Shown piece after piece: positions 10,817 through 21,867 of a DNA stretch of 64,000 nucleotides. Position 1 is the stretch's first letter; the number at the start of each line of letters is the position of its first letter. The stretch spans positions 47,310,619-47,374,618 of the forward strand of contig JASFXZ010000001.1 in NCBI GenBank assembly GCA_032209605.1. The letters run 5' to 3'. Below the pieces are notes generated by a model. The model was not told the origin of the DNA. It did no database searches and worked only from the letters and a program-made list of their open reading frames with translations. A program made the position numbers and the translations under genes. The stretch is from Mactromeris polynyma (lineage: Eukaryota > Mollusca > Bivalvia > Venerida > Mactridae).

Positions 10817-11917
10817 AATTAAGTGGTTATTAACTAAAAGTGCCACCATCTACAGAAAGGTACGGCATTCAGTGTAGATATTGATCAACGAACGACTGAC
10901 TGTGGTAAGAAAACCTGTTTACTATTATTGAAATTATATGTTTTAAAAATGGTGATCTAGCCAGTACAAGCACCGGATCATTGAAGTTTTCTACAGTCAC
11001 CTGCTTTTGGCCAATAATTATACATTTTCTTCTAACTTTCAGGAAAACATTTAAAAAGTTCTTTTTCTCGAATGATAGGCTAAAGTGTAGTATTTCATGG
11101 CGAGTCTCATTACAACGAGGAATTACAACGAGGACATTTAATGATCTGACACTTGTACTGGATACATTGATATTTTATTTAAGTATAATTTCATTACAAA
11201 AGCAGGTTTTCTGAACACACTACATCGTTTGTTTTAAAAAGAATTGGTATTAAATGTCATAAATACCGTACCTATCCGCAGACGGCAGCCATGGTGTAAT
11301 TAATAAAAGTAATAAACACATGTACATAATTGATATTGCACAAGTACAACAAAAGCTCTGACAATGATGGAAATACAAACAGTAGTTTCATTCAACGCAT
11401 GTTTGTTATACTACTTTAACTCATTTGCATAATATATCTCTGCTCAATTATGATGTACAGTGGACTTTCAATGGCTCGAACTCAGCGTGACTTGCGAAAT
11501 TAGTTCAAGTAAGGAGTAGTTACCGTTAACCAAAGTTGCGTTCAATGTTTAATATGCAATATGTACACAAGTATTCATATATAAACATGCAGGAAAATGA
11601 CATCAAAGTAATTCCAAAAATTCAATTATACAAATTATACATTGTATTCACTGTAGGACAAGAAAATAAAAATAAAAATTTTTACATTATGTACCAGCAT
11701 TTTCAATGTATTGTTTTCTGATCTTATGTAATAGCATACCATACAGTGGATAGTGGTTATAGCACCTATATACATTGTATTATTTTTGATTAATTCACTA
11801 GTGACATAACCACATGCATGTGTCACGTCCCAACGTATCCAGTATGACATGGATGCGTTCCAATGATGTTTTCATCGTTAAAACTTTATTTTGTACAAAG
11901 TGTGACATTTTGTTTCA
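10817..11917. other. Unique spacer between blocks A and B
   Basis: About 1.1 kb without a recognisable gene or repeat. The matching part is missing between blocks B and C: the junction at 19,416 joins the end of R4 to an internal point of R1. This fits one deletion of about 1.4 kb at that junction. Confidence 0.65.
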
Positions 11918-12363
11918 TTGAAAATTATTTTCTTATTAATTTAGATATGATCTGTGATATAATCATTTGAACTCATATCTTGTGGTAGAAAAATAAAAAA
12001 TAAAATTGTCGGAACTATTTTTTGTTGAATCACCTTTATTTTACGATAGACTGAATTACACAAGCCATACTTTGCCTGCATATAGGAGGTCATGGTAATG
12101 TTTCTGCTGTTATGTCATCAATAGAATCTTACATTCGTGTTCATTTCTATTGAATTGATTAAACTTTTCATCTTAAAACGAGGCTGAGTTATTGTCAGTT
12201 TGAGCTGGACCTTTATTGGTCCTAGGTTTTTGATGACGAGTTTTTAAATTCATTAACAAAATTAATGACCTCTTATGTGAGATCCTCTATTTATTTGCAC
12301 TGTTTATACTTGTTCTCATGTGCATTTGAGCGCTGCCATGGGATTTACAACCTCTTCTGTCAG

Positions 12364-12709
12364 TGATGTCATTCCAAGAAAAAATGCCACATGTGATGTC
12401 ACATTTTGCAAGCAGGAAACAATTTGGTAACTTCGTTTTCAGTTTGTTTGTTTGTTTGTTTCATCGGGTTTAACGCCGTTTCTCAACGATATTTCAGTTA
12501 TATATACGGCGGCCGGTTCACCTAACCAGTTTTTCCTGGACTGAATTCTAACCAGTACTAACTTACCCTTCCACAAGGAGCCGGCAACTTCTCCACATGT
12601 GGAGGAAAATCGACATTTTGTCAAATTTCCAGTTTGCTATATCGGGCAAATATTGCTTACTGTCAGTACATGGTGACGTCACATGTGACATATTCTGGAA
12701 ATGACTTCA
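12364..12709 (+). promoter_or_regulatory. Four CRE-like octamers in R1, copy 2
   Basis: TGATGTCA at 12364-12371 and 12394-12401, TGACGTCA at 12674-12681, TGACTTCA at 12702-12709. The layout matches copy 1, and the donor-like TTTGTAAGTA follows near 12,760. TIR gene 2 lies 5.7 kb downstream. Confidence 0.4.
12447..12625 (-). mobile_element. SINE inserted in R1, copy 2
   Basis: Same insertion as at 3936-4113, at the identical target (flanks 12436-12446 and 12626-12636, one mismatch), with the (GTTT)n tail on the plus strand. A shared insertion point means blocks A and B inherited it from a common ancestor. Confidence 0.85.
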
Positions 12710-13659
12710 CTTAAAAAAGAGCATGGACATCGTACAGCGGCACTCCTTGCTGTTTTCATTTGTAAGTACAAGTTAAATAACAAAACCTAACATTACATGT
12801 ATATAAGTTGTAGTTCTTACCACTTCCTTGAAATCGACATTAGGTCGGGTACGAGTAATGAAACAATTATTTCATGGTTAATTTCGCAACATTCGAAACT
12901 GTTGTCCCTGGGAGTCGGGGATGACATTCTGAACCAACGGCCTCAGGCAACAGTTCAGATGTCCTTCCCTCCACCCCACGACAACAGTATTGACTGTTCA
13001 CAAATAAACATGAAATAACTGTATACTGCTGGCCAGTTGCTGTATGTTATTTAGATCACTCTGTGTACTCCCAAGGGGAGCTGGATAATATTTGCTGGTT
13101 GGACAAAACCCCTCACACACTGAACTGGTACATAATGCTATTTATATGATTTTGTTGCATTTTTATGACATTCATAATTCAAAAAAGTAATATATATATA
13201 TATATTGATTTAGTTCATAGATTGTTCACCCCCCCCCCACTCGATGGCAGAGGTTTTGTCTTGTCAGTTTAAGTTATGGGAGGGGTTTTATTACTTGAAA
13301 TATGCACAGAAGGGGTTTTGTCCTTGGCAATAGTAAATGGAATGAGGTTAGTGCGGGAGAGGATTCTTCTATCATTTGTTACCCGTCAGTAATTTGTGAC
13401 AAACCTGATTGTATATATATTTTGAATGAGTCAATACTACAACTGGGGGATGAAAGGTTTCTTCAATATATATATGCTTGCATATCAACCAAACAATTAT
13501 TTCCCTTCACCTTTTTATGAAAATAAACGAAAAAATAGTTTTGTTGTATTTTTTATTTGATTTGGTTTGGCTACTTGATTGTAGATCTATGGTGTAATAA
13601 TTAAAGATCAGTTTAAACCAATATTTATAGATTATGCGGCTATTGAGACTCGGCTTATA

Positions 13660-13781
13660 CCACAGGAGAGTGTCACGAGTTCTCTCCCTTTATCCATTCT
13701 ATAGTATATGTATACATAGTATACTATATAGATGGGGAAAGGGGAGAGAACTCTAGATGTGATAAAGGGAAAGAACTGGTG
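13660..13781. mobile_element. Short MITE, right end lost
   Basis: Left terminus CCACAGGAGAGTGTCACGAG, then a near-palindromic core (CTATAGTATATGTATACAT...). The right terminal repeat is cut at about 13,781. The fuller copy is at 20,727-20,862, and a left-end fragment is at 40,215-40,262. Confidence 0.7.
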
Positions 13782-14213
13782 AAATACAAGGGTGCATAGG
13801 AAACTTATACAGGATGTTCTTCCCAGGCACCAACCAAAAACTTGATCACTCTGGCATGAAAAAGGGGTCGCAAGTGGGGATAAGAAAAAAGTCATTACGG
13901 GCTGACATATTCGAGATAAATATTTTGTTAGACTGTTATATAATAAGTTAATATAAACAATTTGTCATCTGTACAAATAAAAATTGATTGACACACTCAC
14001 GTAAGAATTAAATAGTACTAACAGTATATGTTAGAATTTGCTAACTTTTAAAATTCTTTAATAATATAATATATTAATAAGATAAGCACTTCCAACAGGT
14101 ACGTGCTAAATTTGTTAAAGCTATTGGAATAACAGAAAAACATATCTCTAAAATGGTTCAACTTTGTAAATATTTTTTACTTTAAAAGTTGTGAGCATTT
14201 TTGTATGAGAGAG

Positions 14214-17188
14214 CTATGGTGGTATATTACTGCCACCAGTGAGCATGATAACGTTTGCGAATTGTTTCGTGTTAATCACTTAATTATTACGATAATTATC
14301 TAGCTATCTAGTTAATATTCGTGATATTCGTGATACATTTTCGGTAAGATAAATATCATAAAACTAGAAACATGCTTGAAAGTGCCTAGAACTGCCACCT
14401 CTTACCTTTTTATAATGTATTACACTAGATTTAAGTGGTAAGACGAATCTTTTCTAGTTGATCACTTACTATGTTACTTAATTAGACAAATTCATGATTT
14501 TCACTTAAGATTCGTGTTACCACTTATTTATAAATGCAAGTTTGGCTTATATGTGTAAGTGGTAACACGAATCTTATCTAGTTGACCACTCAATATGTTA
14601 CTTAATAACTCAAATTCGCGAATTTCACTGACTTAAGATTCGTGTTACCACTTATTTATAAATGCATTATTGGCTTCTACATGTAAGTGGTAACACGAAT
14701 CTTATCTAGTTGACCACTTATGATGTTACTTAATAACGAAGGATTAAAAGATTGTCTGCTAAAAAGAAGAAACACTATTAAAGAGCTAAACAGAATGGAA
14801 ACCTTGAGGATTGGAATTTATATAAACAAAGCAAAACTGAAAGTCAGCGCGAATGTAGAAAAGCGCACAATACATATATAAGTGACATGTTAGATGAGGA
14901 TAGACGCAATAACCCTAAAAAGTTTTATAGTTATATAAAATCCAGAAAATGTGACTCTTCTGGTGTATCCCCACTTAAGTCAAATGGCTCTCTTCATAGT
15001 GACTGTAAAGTAAAGGCTGAAATATTGAACTCCCAGTTTACATCTTTGTTTACATCTGAGGACACTAGTAACATTCCAACTTGGGAAGAAACCTACGAAG
15101 AGGTACCACATATTACTGTTACCAGAAATGGAATCTTAAAACTGTTGAAAGACATTAATATCCACAAGGCTTCTGGCCCAGACAATATTTCAGGGATTTT
15201 ACTGAAGAGTGTCTGCGAAGAGGCAGCTGATGCATTAGTACTGATCTTTCAGACCTCGTTGAACTGTGGTAAACTTCCATCAGCCTGGAAAGAAGCATTT
15301 ATTACCCCTTTGTTTAAGAAAGTTGACAAGAATACAGCATCGAATTACAGACCGGTTTCTCTTACATCTATCTGTTGCAAACTGCTTGAACATATTATAC
15401 ATAGTACAGTTATTAGCCATCTAGAACAGCATGAATTCTAAAAGACGCACAACATGGATTTCGCAAATCAAGGTCATGCGAATCCCAACTTATTATCACC
15501 ATACAGGATCTAACGAACAGACTCAACGCAGGTGACCAAGTGGATGCCATATTGCTCGATTTTAGCAAGGCATTTGATAAAGTGCCACATCAACGCCTAT
15601 TGACAAAGTTGCGATGCTACGGGGTACGGGGGCATCTACTTGATTGGATCTCGGACTTTCTAACAGGCAGAACCCAGTCGGTAGTCCTTGAAGGGCAGCA
15701 TTCTTCCTGCACTCCTGTAACATCCGGCGTGCCCCAGGGGACCGTCCTAGGCCCACTCTTGTTCCTTGCTTATATCAACGATATGCCGGACTGTGTCTCA
15801 TCCACTTCACGCCTCTTCGCCGATGACTGTTTACTATACCGGGTTATCAAATCCACATCAGATGCACGCAAACTTCAAGAAGATTTAGATAAACTCCAAG
15901 AATGGGAAAATAGCTGGCTTATGCAATTCAACCCAGACAAGTGTGAGGTCATTAGAGTCACCAAGAAGCGCTCTCCTATCATTACAACATATACCATCCA
16001 TGGAAAACCTCTATCTACTGTCAACACAGCAAAGTACCTTGGTGCTAATATATCTTCAGATCTTTCCTGGAACAAACACATAAACATTACCTGTCGTAAA
16101 GCAAATAATACGCTTAGTTTTCTAAGAAGAAATACATTTAACTGTCCACCAAAGGTTAAGGAGATGTGCTACAAGTCACTAGTAAGACCTATTACAGAGT
16201 ACTCGTCCACTGTCTGGGATCCTTTCACCCAATGTAATATCAACAAGTACAAAGAAGAGCTGCTATATATGTATTTGGCGATTATCGTAGAACGAGTAGC
16301 GTAACAACCATGCTCAACCAATTACATTGGGAATCACTACAACAACGTCGACACAAGGCCAAGGTTATTACGATGTATCGAATAGTTCATCAGCTAATAG
16401 CTATTCCAGTTGAACCGTACTTGGTCAAGACTAACATTTGTTTACTGAGAGGTCACAGTATGAAATTCCTGGTCCCACACTCAAGGATCCTGATACATCA
16501 AGCCTCATTCTTTCCTAGCACCATACGACTGTGGAACTCACTCCCAGATACAGTTGCAGCAGCCAATACCATCGAGGGCTTTAAGTCCGGACTGCAGGGG
16601 ATCAGTGTTTAGACTGTTGAAGGGATTTTAACTTTTAACTGTAAATTTTAATTGCACAACTTTGTCCTCAACGACACATGTATAGCTCACCAACTTCGAG
16701 ACTACTCAATTTGAGGCATGAAGTTTATTTGGAAGAACTAAAATTCGCGAATTTCACTTAAGATTCGTGTAACCACTTATTTATAAATGCATTTTTGGCT
16801 TCTACATGTAAGTGGTAACACGAGTCTTATCTAGTTGACCACTTATTATGTTACTAAATAACTCAATTTCGCGAATTTCACTTAAGATTCGTGTTACCGT
16901 ATTTATCTAGTTATGCTTCGCGAATTTGAGTTATTAAGTAACATATAATAAGTGGTCAAATAGATAAGATTACCACTTAAATTTAGTGTAATACATCATA
17001 AAATGGTAAGAGGTGGCAGTTCTGGGCACTTTCAAGCCTATTTCTAGTCTTATGATATTTATCTAACCGAAAATGTATCACGAATATCAACTAGATAGCT
17101 AGATAATTATCGCAATAAATATGTGGTTAATACGAAACAATTCACGAACGCTATCATGCTAACTGGTGGCAGTAATAAGCCACCATAG
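14214..17188. mobile_element. Palindromic element with ~500-bp inverted arms around a LINE
   Basis: The left arm (14,214-14,735) starts CTATGGTGG; the right arm (16,736-17,188) ends CCACCATAG. The arms are reverse complements over most of their length: outer hairpin, GCTATCATG region, AGAGGTGGCAGTTCT region, then units of about 125 bp built on AAGATTCGTGTTACCACTTA. In block A the same kind of array (4871-5371) has no LINE, so the LINE inserted into a pre-existing palindrome. No transposase is seen, and the flanks show no clear target duplication. Confidence 0.8.
14736..16735 (+). mobile_element. 5'-truncated, frameshifted LINE (Jockey/CR1-like)
   Basis: The reading frames at 14,887-15,441, 15,540-16,304 and 16,310-16,612 are consecutive parts of one reverse transcriptase. 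They show KASGPD, NYRPVSLT, LDFSKAFDKVPH, SGVPQGTVLGPLLF and the catalytic FADD, then the C-terminal GDYRR and FFPSTIRLWNSLP blocks. Frame changes near 15,439 and about 16,270 break it, so it cannot make a full enzyme. The endonuclease domain is missing (5' truncation). The 3' end looks complete and finishes with a short GAAGAA-like tail. The family is common in molluscs. The clade is uncertain. Confidence 0.9.
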
Positions 17189-17515
17189 ACATGTATACAT
17201 TCATATATCAATTAATCAAGTTGGACTTTGGTTATGATACTGGTCAATCTATAATAGTATATGTAGCCTTAACAACCAGAAATGTATGTGTCAGTAGGCG
17301 GAGTTACATTCTTTTCGAAGGCGGGGTTACGATTTTTCACGGAACCTCTCTTCACTGGTGTCCGCGCCCAACTTGTGTCCCGTTAGCGATTGGGACGCAT
17401 TGCGGAAGTGATATTATGCCAGAATGTGTCAAAGTAAATATTTCGATTTTTCTGAACACTAGGAAGAAAGACTGTCATCATACCGAAAGTAGGGAACTTT
17501 CTGCGTTTTTATTGG
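17189..17515. other. Unique 327-bp segment absent from block A
   Basis: In block A, CCACCATAG joins directly to GTTTCAGATCTC (5371/5372). Here 327 bp lie between them. The stretch is partly GC-richer and has an open frame running to 17,541, but no terminal repeats and no recognisable domain. It is either an insertion in B or a deletion in A. Confidence 0.6.
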
Positions 17516-18344
17516 GTTTCAGATCTCAATACACCTATTAATTGTTAATCCCACATGAATGGTTGTGAATTGAACTTTCCTGCCCAACTACGTGATTGAT
17601 TCGTACTCAGGCATTTTAGCCCTCTGCAAAATACCAAACCCTAACATTTCTAGATATATAAAACACCAACTATTGACATATCTTATATCAGTCTGTTGAG
17701 AAACTGTTAGTAACTTTTTCATTATTCGTCATCATATGGAAATACTACGAGAGTAATTTTCCAGTTATACTTGTGTCTAGAACTCTAGGAAAAGGCAAAT
17801 AAAAGCATTGGTTTACTGAACGTGATTAATTCATTTGAATATCAAATTTACTCTGTAACATGATTCTGACATGCCGTCATTAATTTGCACAAAATGAATT
17901 TAATTCTTATTCACGTTAAGTCTATAGTAAATCTTCTGATGAGTGGCCTAAATTATGGAGGAGGTTACAGGAAATACCTGATCTCTGGAGCATATGCTGG
18001 ATGTATATAATACATGCATGTTAACTCCAAATAATTCATACTGTTAAAAATTGCTTGTTAGTATTTAAAATACATATTATACATAGGTAAATTTCAGTGG
18101 AATTTGAATTTTTATCCAGTTACCACCTAATTTAACCAAAACCATACATTCATCACTAAACAGAAATATATGATGGCCCAATTTAGTTGCAGAAGCAAAC
18201 ATTCTGTTATCATTAATGTAAGAAGTGTATTATTTTTATCATATGTTTTGAGGAGAAATGTAACAGTGCATAAACACAATAAATATACAAGTTTGAAGTT
18301 GGAATCTTGTATCACATCAATATATTTAGATTTATTCTATTTTC

Positions 18345-18465
18345 AGGATCGTGTTTCATACTCTGAGCGATGTACTAGAAGTCACATTTCATTGTACAAA
18401 AATTCCACACTATCTGACACTAATTGAATCTTTGGATTGGCTATAAAAGTGTAAATCTCAGTGCC
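18345..18465 (+). promoter_or_regulatory. Splice acceptor and 5' leader of TIR gene 2
   Basis: TTTTCAG ends at 18,346 and the exon begins at 18,347. The leader differs from copy 1 at a single base, and the in-frame stop upstream of the ATG is kept. This supports the same gene model as copy 1. Confidence 0.55.
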
Positions 18466-18900
18466 ATGGCTGAAAGCAACGAATTTCTGTATGATTTTTG
18501 GGTGTTGTATGAAGAAGATAATGAAGATGATGAAAGACATGCTCATGAGATTGTCGACCACTTAGAAACAGGAGGACGGTTGAAAGGATTTGTTGATTAT
18601 AGAGATGCACAGGGGGGTCAAAGTATGTTCGAAATTATGGATCATGCTATGAAGAATTCGCACTATATATTTCTGTTGATATCGAATTCTTCAATCAGAA
18701 ATAGATGGTGGGAAAGACAAACCCATACATCATTGCTTCACCAGATAAATACAAACCGTCAAACCCTTGTGCCAATTTACCTTCCTGGTTTCAACATGGA
18801 CGACATTCCATCATCTTTAATTATTTATGAAAGTGTGAGCTTTGACAGTGCAAACTTCTGGACATCTTTGTTGAAACTGTTTGGACTTGGTAATGCATAG
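18466..18900 (+). CDS. TIR-domain adaptor-like protein, copy 2
   Basis: This is a 144-residue paralogue of the gene at 9,593 with the same start context and the same length, and no stop or frameshift. By eye the two coding regions differ at 20 bases. Three are silent and 17 are replacements, which change 16 residues. Changes include V6E, Q8L, A35T, H49Q and K52Q next to the BB-loop region, the S118/Q121/G122 patch and L131W. The TIR core strands YDFWVLY, GFVDYRD and YIFLLISNS are unchanged. Flanking noncoding DNA is more alike than the coding part. The intact frame and conserved core argue for a working protein. Whether it signals or acts as a decoy cannot be read from sequence. Confidence 0.8.
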   Translation: MAESNEFLYDFWVLYEEDNEDDERHAHEIVDHLETGGRLKGFVDYRDAQGGQSMFEIMDHAMKNSHYIFLLISNSSIRNRWWERQTHTSLLHQINTNRQTLVPIYLPGFNMDDIPSSLIIYESVSFDSANFWTSLLKLFGLGNA

Positions 18901-19591
18901 ATTAACATAATGGACTTAGTCAGTGCCTTATGATTTGATTCATATCTTACCTCTGCAGATCTTTCGAGGGCATGCACTAATTAAGAGTTAGATTGTAGGT
19001 CCATGGTAGGGGCCCTTGCACACTCGGTATTATACCAAGTTATGGTAAAAGATCTAGCATTTTCTTCATTACACAACCAATGATTTACTAAGCTAATTCT
19101 TGGATTGATGCCAAATTGATGTACATTGATGTTTTCCCTTCCTTCTCATCTTGGCAAAGCACTCACTGCTCCACTTCCCGTGATTGTACAGTATTTAAAT
19201 AGTTTCAACTTAAAAATAGAAATTTATATTCGTTACTTTTAAAGTTCCACAGACTACATCCTAGTCTTAACTCTACAAACTATCTGAGCTGAAGCTGATT
19301 AACATTTATATAAGGTTGAGAATAATATTTTGGCAATTAGGCATCATTAAGTTTCAGTGACAAACATTCCAATGCATAATTGTCAGTGCACAATACCAAT
19401 GTATTTTTAAAGAAGTCATTATCAGTTTTAGCTGGACCTTTTTTGGTCCCAGGTTTTTGATGACAAGTTTAATAAATTCAATAACAAAATGAATGACCTC
19501 TCATGTGAGATCCTCTATTTATTTCCACTGTTTATACTTGTTCTCGAGTGTATTTGAGCGCTGCTATGGGATTTACAACCTCTTCTGTCAG

Positions 19592-19711
19592 TGTCGTCAT
19601 AAAACGCACCATGTGATGTCACTTTTTGCAAGCAGGAAACAATTTGGTAACTTCGTTTTCAGTTTGCCATATGGGGCAACTATTGCTTACTGTCAGTACA
19701 TGGTGACGTCA
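19592..19711 (+). promoter_or_regulatory. CRE-like octamers in R1, copy 3
   Basis: TGATGTCA at 19,614-19,621 and the perfect TGACGTCA at 19,704-19,711 are kept. The first site has decayed to TGTCGTCA (19,592-19,599). A donor-like TTTGTAAGTA follows near 19,790, but no TIR gene lies downstream, so this copy would be an orphan. Confidence 0.3.
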
Positions 19712-20726
19712 CATGTGACGTTTTGTGGAAATGTTGTCACTTAAAGAAGAGGTTGGAAATCGTACAGCGGCGCTCATTGCTGCTTTCATTTGTAAGTACA
19801 AATTAAATAACAAAACCTAACATTACATGTATATAAGTTGTAGTTCTTACCACTTCCTTGAAATCGACATTAGGTCAGGTAATAAAACAATAAGTTCATG
19901 GTTATTTGGGCAACATTCGAAACTGTTGTCCCTGGGTGTCGGGGATGACATTCTGAACTAACGGCCTCAGGCAACAGTTCAGATGTCCTTCCCTCCACCC
20001 CAGGACAACAGTATTGACTGTTCACAAATAAACATGAACTAACTGTATACTGCTGGCCAGTTACTGTATGTTATTTAGATCAGTCCGGCTGTGTACTCCC
20101 CAGGGGGGCTGGATGATATTTGCTGGTTGGACAAAACCCTTCACACACTGAACTGGTACATAATGCTATTTATATGATTTTGTTGCATTTTTGTAAGATC
20201 AGTATGTGCCTTAAGTAGACAAATGACATTTATAACTCAAAAAATTAACAGAAAAATATATAATATTGATTTAGTTCATAGATTGTTCACCCCCACTCTA
20301 TGGGAGAGGTTTTGTCTTGTCAGTTTAAGTTATGGGAGGGGTTTTATCTTACTTGAAATATTCACAGAAGGTGTCCTTATCAATAGTAAATGGAATGAGG
20401 TTTGTGCGGGAGAGGATTCTTCTATCATTTGTTACCCGTCAGTAACTTGTGACAAACATGATTGTATATAGATTTTGAATGAGTCAATAGTTTATTTATA
20501 CTACATCTGGGGGCTGAAAGGTTTCTTCATAATACATATGCTTGCATATCAACCAAACAATTATTTCCCTTCATTGTTTATGAAAATAAACGAAAAAAAT
20601 AGTTTTGTTGTTCTGTTTTTTATTTGATTTGGTTTGGCTACTTGATTGTAGATCTAAGGTGTTAGAATTAATAGTCTGTTTAAACCAATATTTATAGATT
20701 ATTCGGCTATAGAGACTCGGCTTATG

Positions 20727-20862
20727 CCACATGAGAGTGTCACGAGTTCTCTCCCTTTATCCATTATATAGTATATGTATACATAGTATACTATATAGAA
20801 GGGGAAAATGGAGAGAACTCTAGATGTGATAAAGGGAAAGAACTGGTGATATTCTCCTGTGG
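20727..20862. mobile_element. 136-bp MITE, complete copy
   Basis: The termini are inverted: CCACATGAGAGTGTCACGAG on the left, and on the right the reverse complement of CCACAGGAGAATATCACCAG. Both continue into TTCTYTCCCTTTATC. The core GTATATGTATACAT is self-complementary. Block B carries a right-truncated copy. Confidence 0.75.
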
Positions 20863-21471
20863 CTTATAGTAACTGGAACCTATTGTCCCTTATTTACAAA
20901 ATACAAGGGTTATACCTGTTATAATGATATATGCTTTGATGTACAAATGATTGGGCCGGAGGCCATTTATCATGAAAATAAATATATATATATACAAAAT
21001 ACAAGGGTGCATTGGAAACTTATACAGGATGTTCTTCTCATGCACCAACCAAAAACTTGATCACTCTGGCATGAAAAAGGGGTCGCAAGTGGGGATAAGA
21101 AACAAGTCATTACGGGCTGACATATTTGAGATAAAAATGACTATTCGAAAAAGTGTTGACACTTTTTCTATAGTTAGTAATAATAGGTTAATATCAACAA
21201 TTTGTCATCTGTACAAATAAAAATTGATTGACACACTCACGTAAGAATTCACGTAAGAATTAAATAGTAGAGCTACTAACACTTACAGTATCTGTTAGAA
21301 TTTTCTAACTTTTAAAAGTCTTTGATTATATTAATAAGATAAGCACTTCCACCAGGTACGTAGTTTGTTTAAGCTATTAGAATAACAGGAAAACACATGG
21401 TTAAAACATGGTTCAACTTTGTAAATACAGTATTTTTACTTTAAAAGCTGTGAGCATTTTTGTATGAGAGA

Positions 21472-21867
21472 GCAGAATGTTTGAGATTCAATTACGAAGG
21501 TTGTTCGAAATCACCACAATGACACATAGGCTAACCCATAATGTTTTTGTCTCTTCAAAGATGAGTTTATACTACGTACTGTGACCTGGCCCCGAACTTC
21601 CGAAGCATAACTACTTGAGCTAAAACTCAGCTCAAATATTGCCTTAAATCGTTGAGATTTCCTCATCTGAGACCGGACTCAAAATCGGTTTTACTAAAAG
21701 AAAAAGATGAGTTACTCAATTTTTTTTCAAGAGAATCAAATGAGATTTGTCTCAATCTCAGTCTCTAATTTGAGTAAAATCTCATATTGAGTTGAGCATT
21801 CTATTATGCTTTGAGAGATCGGGGCCTGCTGTTCTTAGTCGTAGATCCATCTATTAAATCTACTAAT
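21472..21867. other. Spacer downstream of the minus-strand gene
   Basis: About 400 bp with several GAGTT/AACTC-rich inverted words (TGAGCTAAAACTCAGCTCA, ATCTCA repeats) that resemble degenerate dispersed repeats. It probably includes the 3' untranslated part of the gene at 21,868-23,037. No clear poly(A) signal was found on that strand. Confidence 0.5.

Larger units (their letters stand above)
11918..19416 (+). repeat. Segmental duplication block B
   Basis: The order is: R1 with its SINE (11,918-13,358), module R5 (13,359-14,213), a palindromic element with a LINE inside (14,214-17,188), a unique 327-bp piece (17,189-17,515), R3 (17,516-17,673) and R4 with TIR gene 2 (17,674-19,416). R3 and R4 align to block A, and R1 plus R5 align to block C. 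Block B is the most complete copy of the unit. Confidence 0.9.
19417..21471 (+). repeat. Segmental duplication block C (truncated)
   Basis: Holds R1 from an internal point (equivalent to about 12,186) and R5, and ends at 21,471 where block B continues into the palindromic element. R1 here lacks the SINE (empty site 19,656-19,666). No TIR gene follows; unrelated DNA and a minus-strand gene come next. Confidence 0.9.

Noticed and set aside
17191..17541. 116-codon frame in the 327-bp unique segment
   Set aside because: No domain. It runs into module R3, which is not open in block A, so chance is the simplest explanation.
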